Source: Theobroma cacao
Lineage: Eukaryota > Streptophyta > Magnoliopsida > Malvales > Malvaceae
Length of the DNA stretch: 64,000 bases
Assembly: GCF_000208745.1 (NCBI RefSeq)
Contig: NC_030859.1
Span: 15,967,426 to 16,031,425, forward strand
Direction: 5' to 3'
Below the pieces are notes generated by a model. That model was not told the DNA's origin, did not search any database, and saw nothing but the letters and a program-made list of their open reading frames with translations. The translations under genes and the position numbers were made by a program. The stretch's first letter is position 1. Every line of letters begins with the position of its first letter. Positions 12,196 to 24,200 of this stretch are shown here, piece by piece.

Positions 12196-13329
12196 TGTGT
12201 GGTCCAGAGTACTAAGGTCTACCTTTCTTTTTGGTAAGGCTGGACTAGGGTATGGAAGTTTTATGTTTTTTGAGTATTGGTATTTGGTTTTGTGCTATTT
12301 ATGGTTGTGAAGGGAATGCTAGTTTTTTGTCCCTTTTGATTGTGGTGTCTTTTCTTGGTTTCCCAATTACTTTGGGGGTGTAGGTGTGATTTCTTATATG
12401 GGTTTGTTTTTATGGGTGTGGTTGCAAATGTTTTATGTTAGGGGTCAATAATGAATGTATCTAAAGTTGCTCAAGGAGGGTTGGCTGTTTTGGTTAATTG
12501 TGCAGACTTCGTGTAATGATGTAATATGTGGGCATGAACATGATGAATTTCTCTTTGAAGATGCAGAACTCAACGTATGATTTTAGTAGTTAGTAGAGGA
12601 TTCTTGGTTGATTAGTGACATCTTGTACAGTTCTATAGCTTTTTGTTTTTGTACATTTTGTGCATATAGTGCTGAGAGGGGCCTGTTATGGAGGAGTGAA
12701 TATAAAAAAAAAAAAACAAATAAAAGATATGATAATCAATTATGATTTAAGAATGCAAAAATTAAAGCATGCATGGTGGTTATAGCACAAAATAAAAATT
12801 TGTCTTATTTAAAATAAAAAAAAATCTCCACAAATGAATAGTTTAAATGCTTATATTATATATTGTAAATTAATTTTTCAAAGCATTATAAGTTGGTTAG
12901 CATAGATTTCTTGCTATAGTTTTCAAGGATATGTGCTATAATTTTATTTTGATAAAAAAAATTATTTTAAAGCTTGTGTTTATTATTGTTACAATTTTCA
13001 ATTCTTATATGAGTCAGAGAAGAATAATTTTAAATAATCCTTATATGAGTCGAAGTAGAAAAAAGTTGAGAATACTCTTTCACTATATATATTCCATTCC
13101 CAACTCATACTTCCTAGTTTCAATTTTAGAGTTTTCCTTCTTTGATACAAATCCATTCATCAAAGTTCATCTTAGAAATTTTCTTATAAAAAAACACTAA
13201 GAAAAAGTTTGAAATCATAGATATGCAGACAAAATCGATAGTTGTAACAATCTAGTGAGTCTTGGTAATAAGAGAATATTGAAGAATCGTTGAATTGTTC
13301 TCGAACAAATATCTGTAGTAAATCTCTAA

Positions 13330-14112
13330 GCAAAAACTTGATAATAAAGTCTTTTCAAGCCGAAGATTGAATATGAAACTTGGAGCATGTTATGTTGCAA
13401 AGGACAATGAGTTGAAGCCTTTAAGAGAGGATGCTTATTTTATTTGCAATAAGGAACAAACTTTGGATGTGGTTGATGGTGTTGGAGGATGGGCAGCCAA
13501 GGGTGGGGAGGTAGGCGAATATGCTCGACAGTTGATGGCTAACGTCATCATAGCTGTCCATGAAGAGTATATGCTTAAGAGAAGTGTTGATCTTAGGAGA
13601 GTTTTGCATGAAACTTACTTTCATACCAAGGTTGAAGGATCATTGACATCTTGTATTCTCACATTTAAAGCTAGTTTGTTGCATGCTGTGAATGTGCGGG
13701 ACAATGGGTTCATCGTGTTTAGGGATGCAAAATTAGTCTGTTGATCACCCATTCAACAACGTAATTTCAATTGTCTTTATCGATTGGGGAATAACAAGAC
13801 TAGTGATAGACCTGATATGGCAATGGAGTTAGTTGTGAGGGTGGAGGCAGGGGACATAGTGGTTCTTGGCATCGATGGGCTCTTGATAACATGTATCCAA
13901 CAATGATGGAGGAAATCTTGAAGCGCGAAACAAAAGGACAAGCAGGAAGTGTTTGTCTAAAGAAGGTAGCACAACAGGGTATGCGTTGTACAACTCGTTT
14001 GACAAGTTTACATTCTCTCCATTCGCTGAAGCTGCAAAAAAAGGCAGGACTGAATCATATGGGAGGCAAAGTAGATGACATTACAACTGTTGTAGGGATC
14101 ATTTCATTTTAA
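13330..14112 (+). pseudogene. PP2C-type protein phosphatase pseudogene, intronless
   Basis: The plus strand encodes most of a plant PP2C of the probable PP2C 55/80-like group, which dephosphorylates Ser/Thr in a Mn/Mg-dependent way. Recognisable parts are KLGACYVAKDN, LREDAYFIC, DGVGGWAAKG, LHAVNVRDNGFIVFRD, SPIQQRNFNC, VEAGDIVV, MYPTMMEEILKRE and GGKVDDITTVVGI. Similarity begins upstream of the ATG at 13367, so that ATG is not the native start. A TGA at 13742-13744 interrupts the frame. A frameshift follows at about 13885, inside the DGLLDN metal-binding motif. A second out-of-frame stretch at about 13985-14040 returns to frame in a poly-A run. The usual GDSG motif reads RDNG. The continuous body without introns suggests a retrocopy; I could not verify a poly-A tail. 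Confidence 0.8.
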
Positions 14113-14940
14113 AGAGACTGCAGTTGGACTGCTTCCATTTTTCTCATTCTGATAAATCATTGTCAATGTATTGCTAACATGAGTGTTGATTTGAGTTTGT
14201 TACCTTGAGCATTGCTTCATTAATTACTAATTTAATTTTGTCCTTTTGTACGTAATTGATTAAATTATAATAAGAGTCAAACCATTTTCATAGATATATT
14301 AAAACATAATTGAATAAAGAGTAATAGGGGTAACCAACCTGTTCTCTACCAGCGGTTGTGATGTGAAACGTAAGTATTTTCATTTAGCTTTTAAAAGTAC
14401 GGTTTATAAAATTTTACCTTAAAATTTATCTTTTATTTTGATTGTAATATTTAAATATTTATCAAAAATTTATATATATATATAAAAATATTCAAATGTA
14501 TACATTGCTTATATTATATTGATTGATAATATATATTTGAGTATTTAGTTCATTGATTGGTACATGATCACTTTATTTAAAAAGTGAATTAGAATGTATT
14601 TTCTCAAATTAAAAAAAATTAGTTGAGAATATTTTTAATATAAATTTAATAGTAAAATATTTGTTAGATATTTTCAATTAACGGGCCAAAGAGGAAACTT
14701 TTTTTCATGGGGCTTCATCCATTGGCCATTTCCCTATTAATCATTTTTTTTTAATTTACAGCCCCATCCTTAAACCCTCCTCCCCACCATCAACAATCCC
14801 AAAACCCTAAATCAAATTATCAAACCCTATTCAAAAAATTGAATAATCTTCTCCATTTGATTTTGATAATTTTTTATTGGGGTTTTGCGAACAGAAAGTA
14901 TAAGAATTTGTTGTATTTATTGAATCATTGAATTGAAATC
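14113..14940. other. Intergenic DNA, helicase promoter and leader side
   Basis: AT-rich sequence without a supported gene. The last 180 bases (from about 14760) are less AT-rich, with CCCTCCTCC and AAACCCTAA motifs common near plant transcription starts. They probably contain the promoter and 5' leader of the helicase gene. I cannot fix the transcription start. Confidence 0.5.
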
Positions 14941-14942
14941 AA

Positions 14943-14992
14943 ATGTTTGAAAGATGAGACTCTGCTGCCAACAATGCAGAATCCGAAGCTAA
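14943..14992 (+). promoter_or_regulatory. Two overlapping upstream ORFs before the helicase start
   Basis: The first ATG (14943) opens a 5-codon frame ending TGA at 14955-14957. A second ATG at 14954 overlaps that stop as ATGA and opens a 13-codon frame ending TAA at 14990-14992, past the main ATG at 14974 in another frame. If the mRNA leader includes them, they would lower initiation at the main start. Inclusion in the transcript is inferred. Confidence 0.45.
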
Positions 14993-17900
14993 GAGGTCTC
15001 CTTTTGGGATTCAATTTCACTCATGCCAGAGCGAACACCTTGTTTGATTCACTGCTTTTTCTACTCCCGAGTTCTTCTTCTTCTTCTTCTAATGCTAGGT
15101 TTTGTCACCCCAAACGACGGCGTTTCTGCGGGTATGCGGCCGAGCAATTCTCAGATGATGAATACGAGTGCGATTTTGAGAGCCATAAGGTCCTTTTTGT
15201 TTCCCCTTTTTTGAGAATTAGCTTATTTATTTTAATAATATGTATGGTAAAGAAGGAGAAACTTGTTTGAATCAAGGCTGGAAATTGATCATTTATGTGA
15301 TATTATTTATTGATATTAGGCGTCTTCTTCTGTTGCCAACATTGATGAATGGAAATGGAAACTCAGCATGCTGTTACGCAGTGAAAATGACCAAGAAATT
15401 GTATCTAGAGATAAAAGAGATAGGAGAGACTATGAACAGATATCAAACCTTGCCAACAGGATGGGACTTTACAGGTTTGTACCATCTCTATTGTGTATAA
15501 CATTATATTTGATGCACTGAAAATATATGTTAAGATATATTCTTCATGAGAAAGAATGATTCTAGGCCCGGTTATGTGTTCTTATTTTTTTCAGTGAAAT
15601 GTATGGAAAAGTGGTTGTTGCAAGCAAGGTTCCTCTTCCTAACTATAGGCCAGATTTGGATGATAAGCGGCCGCAACGGGAGGTAACAAGTTTTGGGAGC
15701 TGCTGATAAGTTTTATATTCTGTATAGCTTAAAAATAATATTTCCAGAATGGAGAATTGAAATGTTTGATGATTTATTTCGGTAGGTTGTTGTACCATTA
15801 GGCTTGCAAAGGAGGGTTGAGGGTTTACTGCAAGAATACCTTGATCGACTGCAGTTAAATTCTGGGAATGTCAGAGACAATTCAGACAATGCGAATTCCA
15901 TTGATCAGGCTGAATATGTGAACCCAGATGAGAATCCAGATTATTTCCTGGATAATTCTGTTATGGAAAAGGTTCTTCAGAGGAGGAGTTTGCGATTGCG
16001 TAATATGCAAAGAGCTTGGCAGGTATGATCTTTTCCCTTTTCTTCTATTTTTTTCTTATCTGCAATGGGAAATAGCTTTGCGGGCATGGCTTGCTTATTA
16101 TTATTTTTTTCCTTTAATGCTTTTGATATGTTGTCAAATTTGCTTCTTTACTTCGGCAGCATTTGTATCTTTTATTTTCTTGCTTTTGTGCATTCTAAGA
16201 TATACTTTCATGGTTTTCTTCTTTTCCCCTTTAAAAAAAGCATATTCATCTTTGTTTTTCCCCCTGTACTTTGTATAAGATTTATCTGCAGATGTGATGT
16301 TGTATTTATCACTAAAATGTTTGTACTGGTATCAGTAACTGAAATGTTGCAAATGTCAGAAAGCATTACTAGCATAATATGTCTATTATGATTACTATTC
16401 CGAGTAGTTATTTAATGAGTATAATGAGTACCATGCACTTGCTGCAGAGTTGGGAAAAAGTGAAAAAGAAACTCCTTATCTATCTTTATGATCACTTATC
16501 CTTTTTATTTTCAGGAATCACCTGAAGGCAAGAAGATGATGGAATTTCGAAAATCTCTGCCTGCATTCAAGGAAAAGGAAAGGCTGCTTCAGGCAATTGC
16601 ACGTAATCAGGTTTTGAGTGTGGAACTTTTTTACTCATTTTCAGCAAGCATATCATATCAAACAGACTACCATTATTGCCGAGAGATTTCCTTCTGTTCA
16701 CTGTTTTGTTTAGAGAAGTTTCTGGTTTTCCATTTCTTTGCATTTGTTTGGTTTCATCCTCCTTATGGATTTGATTCATTATACACAGCTGGCTTGTTTG
16801 TTGTTCTGTTGATTATATTATAATTATCGCAGTAGATCTATCTATACCAATACATAAAAAATGACTCCAGCCGGTTCTCTGCTTGGTAGCTGGCAGTGAT
16901 ACTCGCTTTCTTTGGCTGCGGCACTTCAGTTTTTTATGGCTTCATATTGCTGCTGTTGAGCCTGTAACAAAAAAAAAAATTGACAGATTCTTTTAATTCT
17001 TCACAACTGAAATATTTGCTCCTCCCAAACTTTCTCCTGTTGCAACAAAATTAAAGCACCATGGTGCAGGCCACAGCCTAGTTGCATGATTAATATTGAT
17101 TTTGACTTGTATTAGCATATATATATATATATATATATTCCTATATGTTAAGAAAATTGAAGTCACTTGATAATCTTTAAAAGTATGAATTATACCAGTC
17201 AAATAGACATCGTTCTTGCTACAAAGACTGACTGAATGACTGGATGTTTGTTGAACATATATCAGGTTAAAGTTTAATCAGTCAACCATAGGATAAGGGT
17301 GTTAACTTTTTGTAGTAAGAAATGTGAGAGAAACTTTAGGTCTTGGAAAAGGAAGTCAATTCAGGGTAGAGTCTATTAGAAGTTAGATCTGAAACAAGAA
17401 TCAACTTATAGAGGGGTATATAAATCAAAAGGAGAAGGTTCACCTGGTAAGAATTATTTCTATTTAAATTAACAGCTTTCGTAGTGTCTCTGTTCCATTA
17501 GGTAAAGAAAAATTCTGGGGATAAGGTCCTAATTTACCACTTTACCTAGGATGATGGATCAAATTTACCACCCATCTTTGAACCGGGTGCAATTTTACCA
17601 CTGTACTTTCTAATTTCGTTCAAAAATGGTCAAAAGTTTCTCATAAAATATTCTTTTACCATTAACTTTTGACCATTTCTAAACCAAATTGTAAAATACA
17701 GTGGTAAAATTGCATCTGTTAAAACATGTGTGGTAAATTTGATCCATCATCTTAAGTAGAGTGGTGAATTTAGACCTTATCCCAAAATTTTGGACTGTTG
17801 CATATTGTAATTCCTCCTGGTTTTGGAGTTTTGTCATTTTTCTCTAGTCTTTTGTTTTCATTTCTTCAAATTTATTGTGAAACAATAGAAAAGGTACATT

Positions 17901-18242
17901 TCCTTGTCTGTTATTTAGAATGCCAATTAATCAGTTTCTTGTGGCTTTTTATGTTATGAAACATCATAAATTTGTATGCATGAATTTAGAATATGTTTTC
18001 TGTGCAAATGATTACTCTATAATCGCCCTGCTTACAATTTACCACAAACAAAAAAAAAAGAATGAAAAACACCTCAGGAATCTCTCTAAAGTTTATACCA
18101 CGCCTCATCTTATTCATGCCTGTGCTCTATAGTACCATTCTTAATTGTTTGTTACAACTGTAGGTCATAGTGATATCAGGGGAGACTGGGTGTGGCAAGA
18201 CCACTCAACTTCCACAATATATATTGGAGTCAGAAATAGAAA

Positions 18243-18273
<31 letters not shown>

Positions 18274-21200
18274 CACACAGCCTCGAAGAATATCTGCAAT
18301 GGCAGTTGCAGAAAGAGTGTCTGCAGAAAGAGGAGAGCCTCTCGGGGAAACAGTGAGTCTTCTCTTTCTGAATAGACAGGCACATGTGAAAAATAATATA
18401 AAATTCTTTGCTCAAATGTATTTTTAATTTTGAAAACTTTTTTATTCTTGCTTCCATACTCCAACAGAAATTTTTTGGTAGGTTGGTTATAAAGTTCGAT
18501 TAGAAGGAATGAAAGGGAAAAATACCCATCTGCTTTTTTGTACCAGTGGTATTTTACTCCGACGGCTGCTAAGTGACCGGAACTTGAATGGTATAACTCA
18601 TGTTTTTGTTGATGAAATTCATGAACGAGGAATGAATGAAGGTGCTGTCCTAATAAACTCCTTTGGATGTGCGTCTCTCTTAAAAAGCAGTCAAGCATGA
18701 TTCTTAATATTTGAGTTTATGTATTCCAGATTTCCTACTGATTGTGTTGAAGGATCTTCTTCCACGTCGTCGAGATTTGAGGTTAATTTTAATGAGTGCC
18801 ACTTTGAATGCTGAGCTCTTCTCCAATTATTTTGGCGGGGCACCAAAAATTCACATTCCGGTAAGTCAAAAGTTGAGCTTTCTCTTTGTATACTGATTTG
18901 TGGTGTCTATTATTGTAGGTATTCACAAATAAGCAAGCTGGGAGTGTCATTTATCTGAATGATAAATTTTGCTTGATCATCTGTTTCCTTTCTATTTTAG
19001 TTGGAAATAAGAGTTTAGGTAGTCATGGTTCCGTTTTTATGCAATTTTTAATTTTTATGTATTTTTGGGTTGGATGAGTTGTACTTCTAATTTACCAAAA
19101 AAAATTGTTGAATATTCTCTGGACTCCAATGTGGATTTGTCTCTTCATTCCAAATATGAAAATTTCCTCTCTCCGCACACACACACACACACTTAAATAA
19201 AGGAATTCAGTGATAGTTTTGAATGATGTAATTTGTCACCATTGTTACAAAACTTATTTTAAAGAGGATTGATATTGGGAACTTATTGAAATTTATAATA
19301 AAAAAGAGATAAATTGTTGACTCATTAAAAATATAATAATGAAATTTTGGTTCCTGCATATAGTCATTCCATTTTTGTCTCCTGAAGGAGTTCATCGATT
19401 TTTATTTCCTACCTTGGTTATTTCTCTGGTACGAAAAGGTCTATAATTTGGGCTAGCATTTTTGCCCACTTGTTTTCATTTTTTTCTCTTTTATTGTTGC
19501 ATCTATTTATCTTGAACCAGTTTGTGATTTATATATATTTTACTTTGGGTTTGGAGATGAGCCTTTTACCCAAACTCTTCATTGGGCAAGTCTAAGTTTA
19601 TTCATGTTATTATTCAGGGCTTCACATATCCAGTCAGGGCACACTTTCTGGAAGATGTGTTGGAATTCACCGGATATAAGTTGACTTCTTTCAACCAAAT
19701 TGATGATTATGGCCAAGACAAAATGTGGAAAATGCAGAGACAGCTTGCCCCACGGAAAAGGAAAAACCAGATAACTGCTCTTGTAGAGGTACAGTATAAT
19801 TACTTGGTTATCAGCTGGGAACACTGTGGCATGTTTGGCTCGAAAAATTGTCACTGTTTGATGTAGTGCAAATGAAAGAGCTTTTGGAAAGATAATGTTT
19901 GATTCTAAGCAGTCTAAAATTTGTAGGATTATTGGCATTTGTCTCATGGATGAATACAGTGATATTTTCAACTTTTTGATAATGGAATTTCTTGGGTTGA
20001 GCTTCAACCCCTGAAGATTTGACTTGTTGAAGGGGAATACAAACTTCAATTAGGCCAGTTTGGTATGCTTGGCTTCAGTGTTTTATTTCAGAGTTCAGAC
20101 TCTTGTACTTAGAAGAGGCTATTGTACCAGAAAGTTAATTGTGTTTGGTAATGCATCCAAAAACTTACTTTTGCAATAAGTGCTAGATTCTTGATCTTTT
20201 CATCACGAAGTAACTTTAAAATGAACCAAACAATTAGAAAAATGTTCATAATAGCTTTAAAGTAATTATGAACCATCATAATACATTTCTAAACAAGCTT
20301 ATGGTAAATGTTGTGGTTGATTTGTCTCCAATCAAATGAAAGTATGGTTGTATGTCCTTATACAAGAGCAGGTTCCAATCCCACTTCTAATGCATACTGT
20401 TAGAATTCTGCTTCTTTGCAACTAAATTGGCTAGCTTGGGGCTAAATAGCAGTTAAGGCATTAATGCTGCAAGATGAGGATCATTCCATGTCAAGCCTCA
20501 TACGAAGCTACCTTAGTATGACTGGTACTTGACGATGAGCTGTAGAGTGAAATTAATTTATTCATTGCATTCAGTTTGAACTTTCTGTTGTTCAAACAAA
20601 AGTATAGTCTTTTGTTGTAAGATGTAGCCATTTAAGTATTGGATTAAGTGATTTGAGCTTATTTGGGCTTGACATACTTATTTAATTGAGGGTTTTGCAA
20701 ATCATCTTTTGAGGGTTTACTGAGCAGTAGATAGCATTTCTTTACATCCTATTTTTAATTCTAGTATGGTTTTAAAATAACTTCCCTTAGCAGTTTGGTT
20801 CTTTTTTGATCCATGTTATGATTGCTTAATCTATTTTCTTTTGGGTCTGATATGATTGCTTAATTTAAGGCATGGTTTTGTTGTTTTTATTTTTTCTCCT
20901 TTCATTTTCTGTGACACTAGTACTTGTGTGTTGTAATGTGTTTGATCAAAACCTGTTAAAGCTAAAATTTCCTAAAAGGTTCTGATTATAGCTCTGAATG
21001 TTTGGTCCTTTTTCCTCATATTTCTGCAGGATGCTCTGAACAAATCAAGCTTTGAGAATTATAGTTCTAGGGCACGTGATTCTCTGGCATGTTGGATGCC
21101 TGATTGCATAGGATTCAATCTTATTGAGGCAGTTCTATGCCATATATGCCGAAAGGAAAGACCAGGTGCTGTGCTAGTATTTATGACTGGTTGGGAAGAT

Positions 21201-24200
21201 ATCAGTTGTTTGAGAGATCAACTTAAAGCTCATCCCCTTTTAGGAGATCCTAACAGGGTTCTGCTTCTAACATGCCATGGTTCCATGGCAACATCTGAAC
21301 AGGTGGGTTTATTTCTGTTCTGTGAATCACCTGAAGTTTCAGGATGAAATTAATGCTTGAAGGTTTTAAAACCATTGAGTACAAGGTCCAAAGGAGTGTA
21401 AGATAGGATCATTTGATCAGGTGATGAAAAAAGAGTTTATAGGAGCATTTTTGAACACATGAAATAGAGCTAACTTATATAGTTTTTAATAGCAAAAGAA
21501 GTATTTTGGTCTAAATAATTAAAGTATCCACCTTTGGTTAGAATATATACTACAAAAACAATTAGATGTCTATGACTTCACACACACACACACACACACA
21601 TTCATTTTAAAGGTTCTAGTCTCTTTCATTTGCTAGAAATTATTGATTATTAGGTCTTTTGAAAGTTTTTAGCAATGTAGTCAATCAAGTGATCATTGAG
21701 AAAGTCAGTTTCCATTTTATTTTGAAGCCTTGTTTTAAGAATTTCATGACTAAAAAGGTTGCTCATTTGTCACAATTATGATATCGCAATATATTACACT
21801 AATTTAGTTTTAGAATTTGTTTCCACATCAATGATCCTATGATATCAAAAATAAAGACCTTATGCTAAACAAAATTGCTTTCGCATTTTCCCATTAAAGA
21901 GTTAATCATTTCAAATAAAATTCACGCTTTTCATCATTAATTAATGGGTACTGAGCAGTTGATTTTCTGAAGAAAATAAAAGAATCTGTTCTGTATAATA
22001 AGAAATTGGAAACTAAAGCATAGCTAAGTTGGTCGGCCATGGATGGAAGAAAACTTTGACTAAAGCATAGCTAAGTTGGTTGGCCATGGATGGAAGAAAA
22101 CTTAGTAAGCTCTGCATTCCTGAGGTTAAAAACCACGAAATCTTAAGGGTTTGCATTGAGTTGTTTTCCATAAAGATAAAGCATTTTTTTGTAGAGGGCA
22201 GGGTGAGGGGGAGAGATTGTAGGGGGTAAGGTTCCTCTGAACTTCACTACTGACTACATGCAACATCGTCTTAAACAGGTCTTCTGGATTTATATGCCAT
22301 CTGTACTATTTAGCTAGCACCAAACTTGAGTTCTATTAAACTCTTTCATGGGCACTATCAAGCTCTGTAATGTCTTGGTTCTTTTTAGCACAATGTTTGA
22401 GAGGTTGCAGTGTTTTATTAACAGCTTTTAGACTCTTAACTTCATTTTGAAAATAACAAGAAAGGAAAGAAATTTTAGAAAGTTATGTTGTGTGTCATGT
22501 GAGGACAGAGAGAAGGTTAATATAGAAATATTCGCAGTTTTGGACAAGAAAGAACCAAAATATGGGACAGTGGGCATATCTAACATTAATTCCCATTAAA
22601 GTTCAGTAGATCTAAACCCTATTTTATGGTTCTTTAATTGTGCATGTTCAGTGTCATGAATGTTTACTGGTTACAAATTACTGTCTTTCAATTACTTTTT
22701 TCTTTTTTCGTTTTTTTTCTCCTTATAAGATATCAATGTAGACATGAGCACCATACCTTCAGCTGTAAATTTACTTCTCTCTCTCTCTCTCGCTTCACTG
22801 CTTTGTGTTGGTTCATTACTCCATTTACCCAACAAACGGGTAATTTCACCAGCCTTCCCCTTTTATTAATTCTATGATCAATGAAAATGACTTAACAAGC
22901 CCCTTTAGTGAGGCTATTTTTTAAAAATTATTGTCCTTTTTGGTTAAAAAGAATGTGGAATCCAAGCTGGATGTTTCAAAACTGTCATTAACGCTGAAAT
23001 AAATTTTCCAAAATAGAAAATGCTTTAGAGGTTAAAAATATTGCTGAGATCTGCTGTTCAATTTGGTAGCGAAGTAAATTGTAGAGAATGAACAGAAATG
23101 AGCAGCAGTGTTTTACACTCACACATATATAAAATGAGCAGCCTTTCCTAATTAGCTCAAACTTCTTAGCTCATAAACTTAAGAAGCGTACATTCTTGAA
23201 CTCTCCCAAAGCAAAGCTACTATTAAATTGAAGTTTGTAAAATTTAAGAACTCAGAGGAAAACCTCATTGGAAATTTTTATGCTCTTGCACTAGTGAGTG
23301 TTATTCATTTGACTCTCTTCTGTTGTTTTCTGCAGAAACTAATATTTGAGAAATCACCTCCAAATATACGTAAAATTGTTCTTGCTACAAATATGGCAGA
23401 GGCAAGCATCACAATCAATGATATAGTTTTTGTGGTAGATTGTGGAAAAGCAAAAGAGACCACTTATGATGCTTTGAATAATACGCCATGTCTGCTACCT
23501 TCCTGGATTTCTCAGGCATCAGCCCGGCAAGTAAGTATTCTTGTAATTAGGCTTATATCATTTGGATTTTCCTTTTATATTTACAGTATACTCTGTATAT
23601 GTATATCTCTATAATATATAATTTTGACCTTGTCAGTTGCTGGGTCACTCAATACAGAAGTTGTGTTCTGAAATTTTTCAATATCCTAATTGTACATGTG
23701 TGCATATCCATTTCTCCAGAGTTGCTTCTTTGTGTCTGCTTGCCTGAGAGTAGAATTGGTTTTTCTGGGGCCTAGTTCAACCTGAGACCTTTTAAAGATG
23801 ACTGATTTTTAACAGCTATTGGGATGTTTAAAAGAGTTAACACTTTGTTGTGGACTCTGTTGTATCAGCCACTATTTGAATTTTTTTTTTTTGGACGTTT
23901 ATGGTGCCTACTTTTCTCTTGTCATGGCTGATGTAAGTGGTGTTGGGTAATATTTTGGTTTGCAGAGGAGGGGTAGGGCTGGTCGTGTGCAGCCAGGCGA
24001 ATGCTACCACCTATACCCCAGATGCGTTTATGAAGCTTTTTCTGAGTATCAACTTCCTGAACTTTTAAGAACTCCTTTGAATTCTCTCTGCTTGCAAATA
24101 AAAAGTTTGCAGGTTGAAAGCATTGGAGAATTCTTGTCTGCAGCTTTGCAAGCACCAGAACCCTTGGCTGTAAGCATTATATTGGCCTTTTACTATATAT

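Larger units (their letters stand above)
9756..13330. other. AT-rich intergenic region, no supported gene
   Basis: I see no convincing coding sequence on either strand; the short open frames are low-complexity AT sequence. It holds a 145-bp tandem duplication (10712-10990), a 28-bp tandem duplication near 11453-11510, and one possible Stowaway-like end near 11152 (ACTCCCTCCAA) without a clear partner. An inverted-ended repeat lies at about 11843-12195. The stretch 12200-12680 is less AT-rich and could be untranslated or non-coding transcribed DNA, but I cannot assign it. Confidence 0.6.

Noticed and set aside
12931..13200. 89-aa open frame before the PP2C pseudogene
   Set aside because: Composition-driven AT-rich frame (Ile, Phe, Lys, Ser) without any domain features.
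14947..14973. Helicase start 9 codons earlier
   Set aside because: That extension starts at a TTG, not an ATG. The first in-frame ATG is 14974.
18165..18698. 177-aa minus-strand open frame
   Set aside because: It spans two helicase exons and the intron between them on the opposite strand; it is a shadow of the helicase coding sequence.
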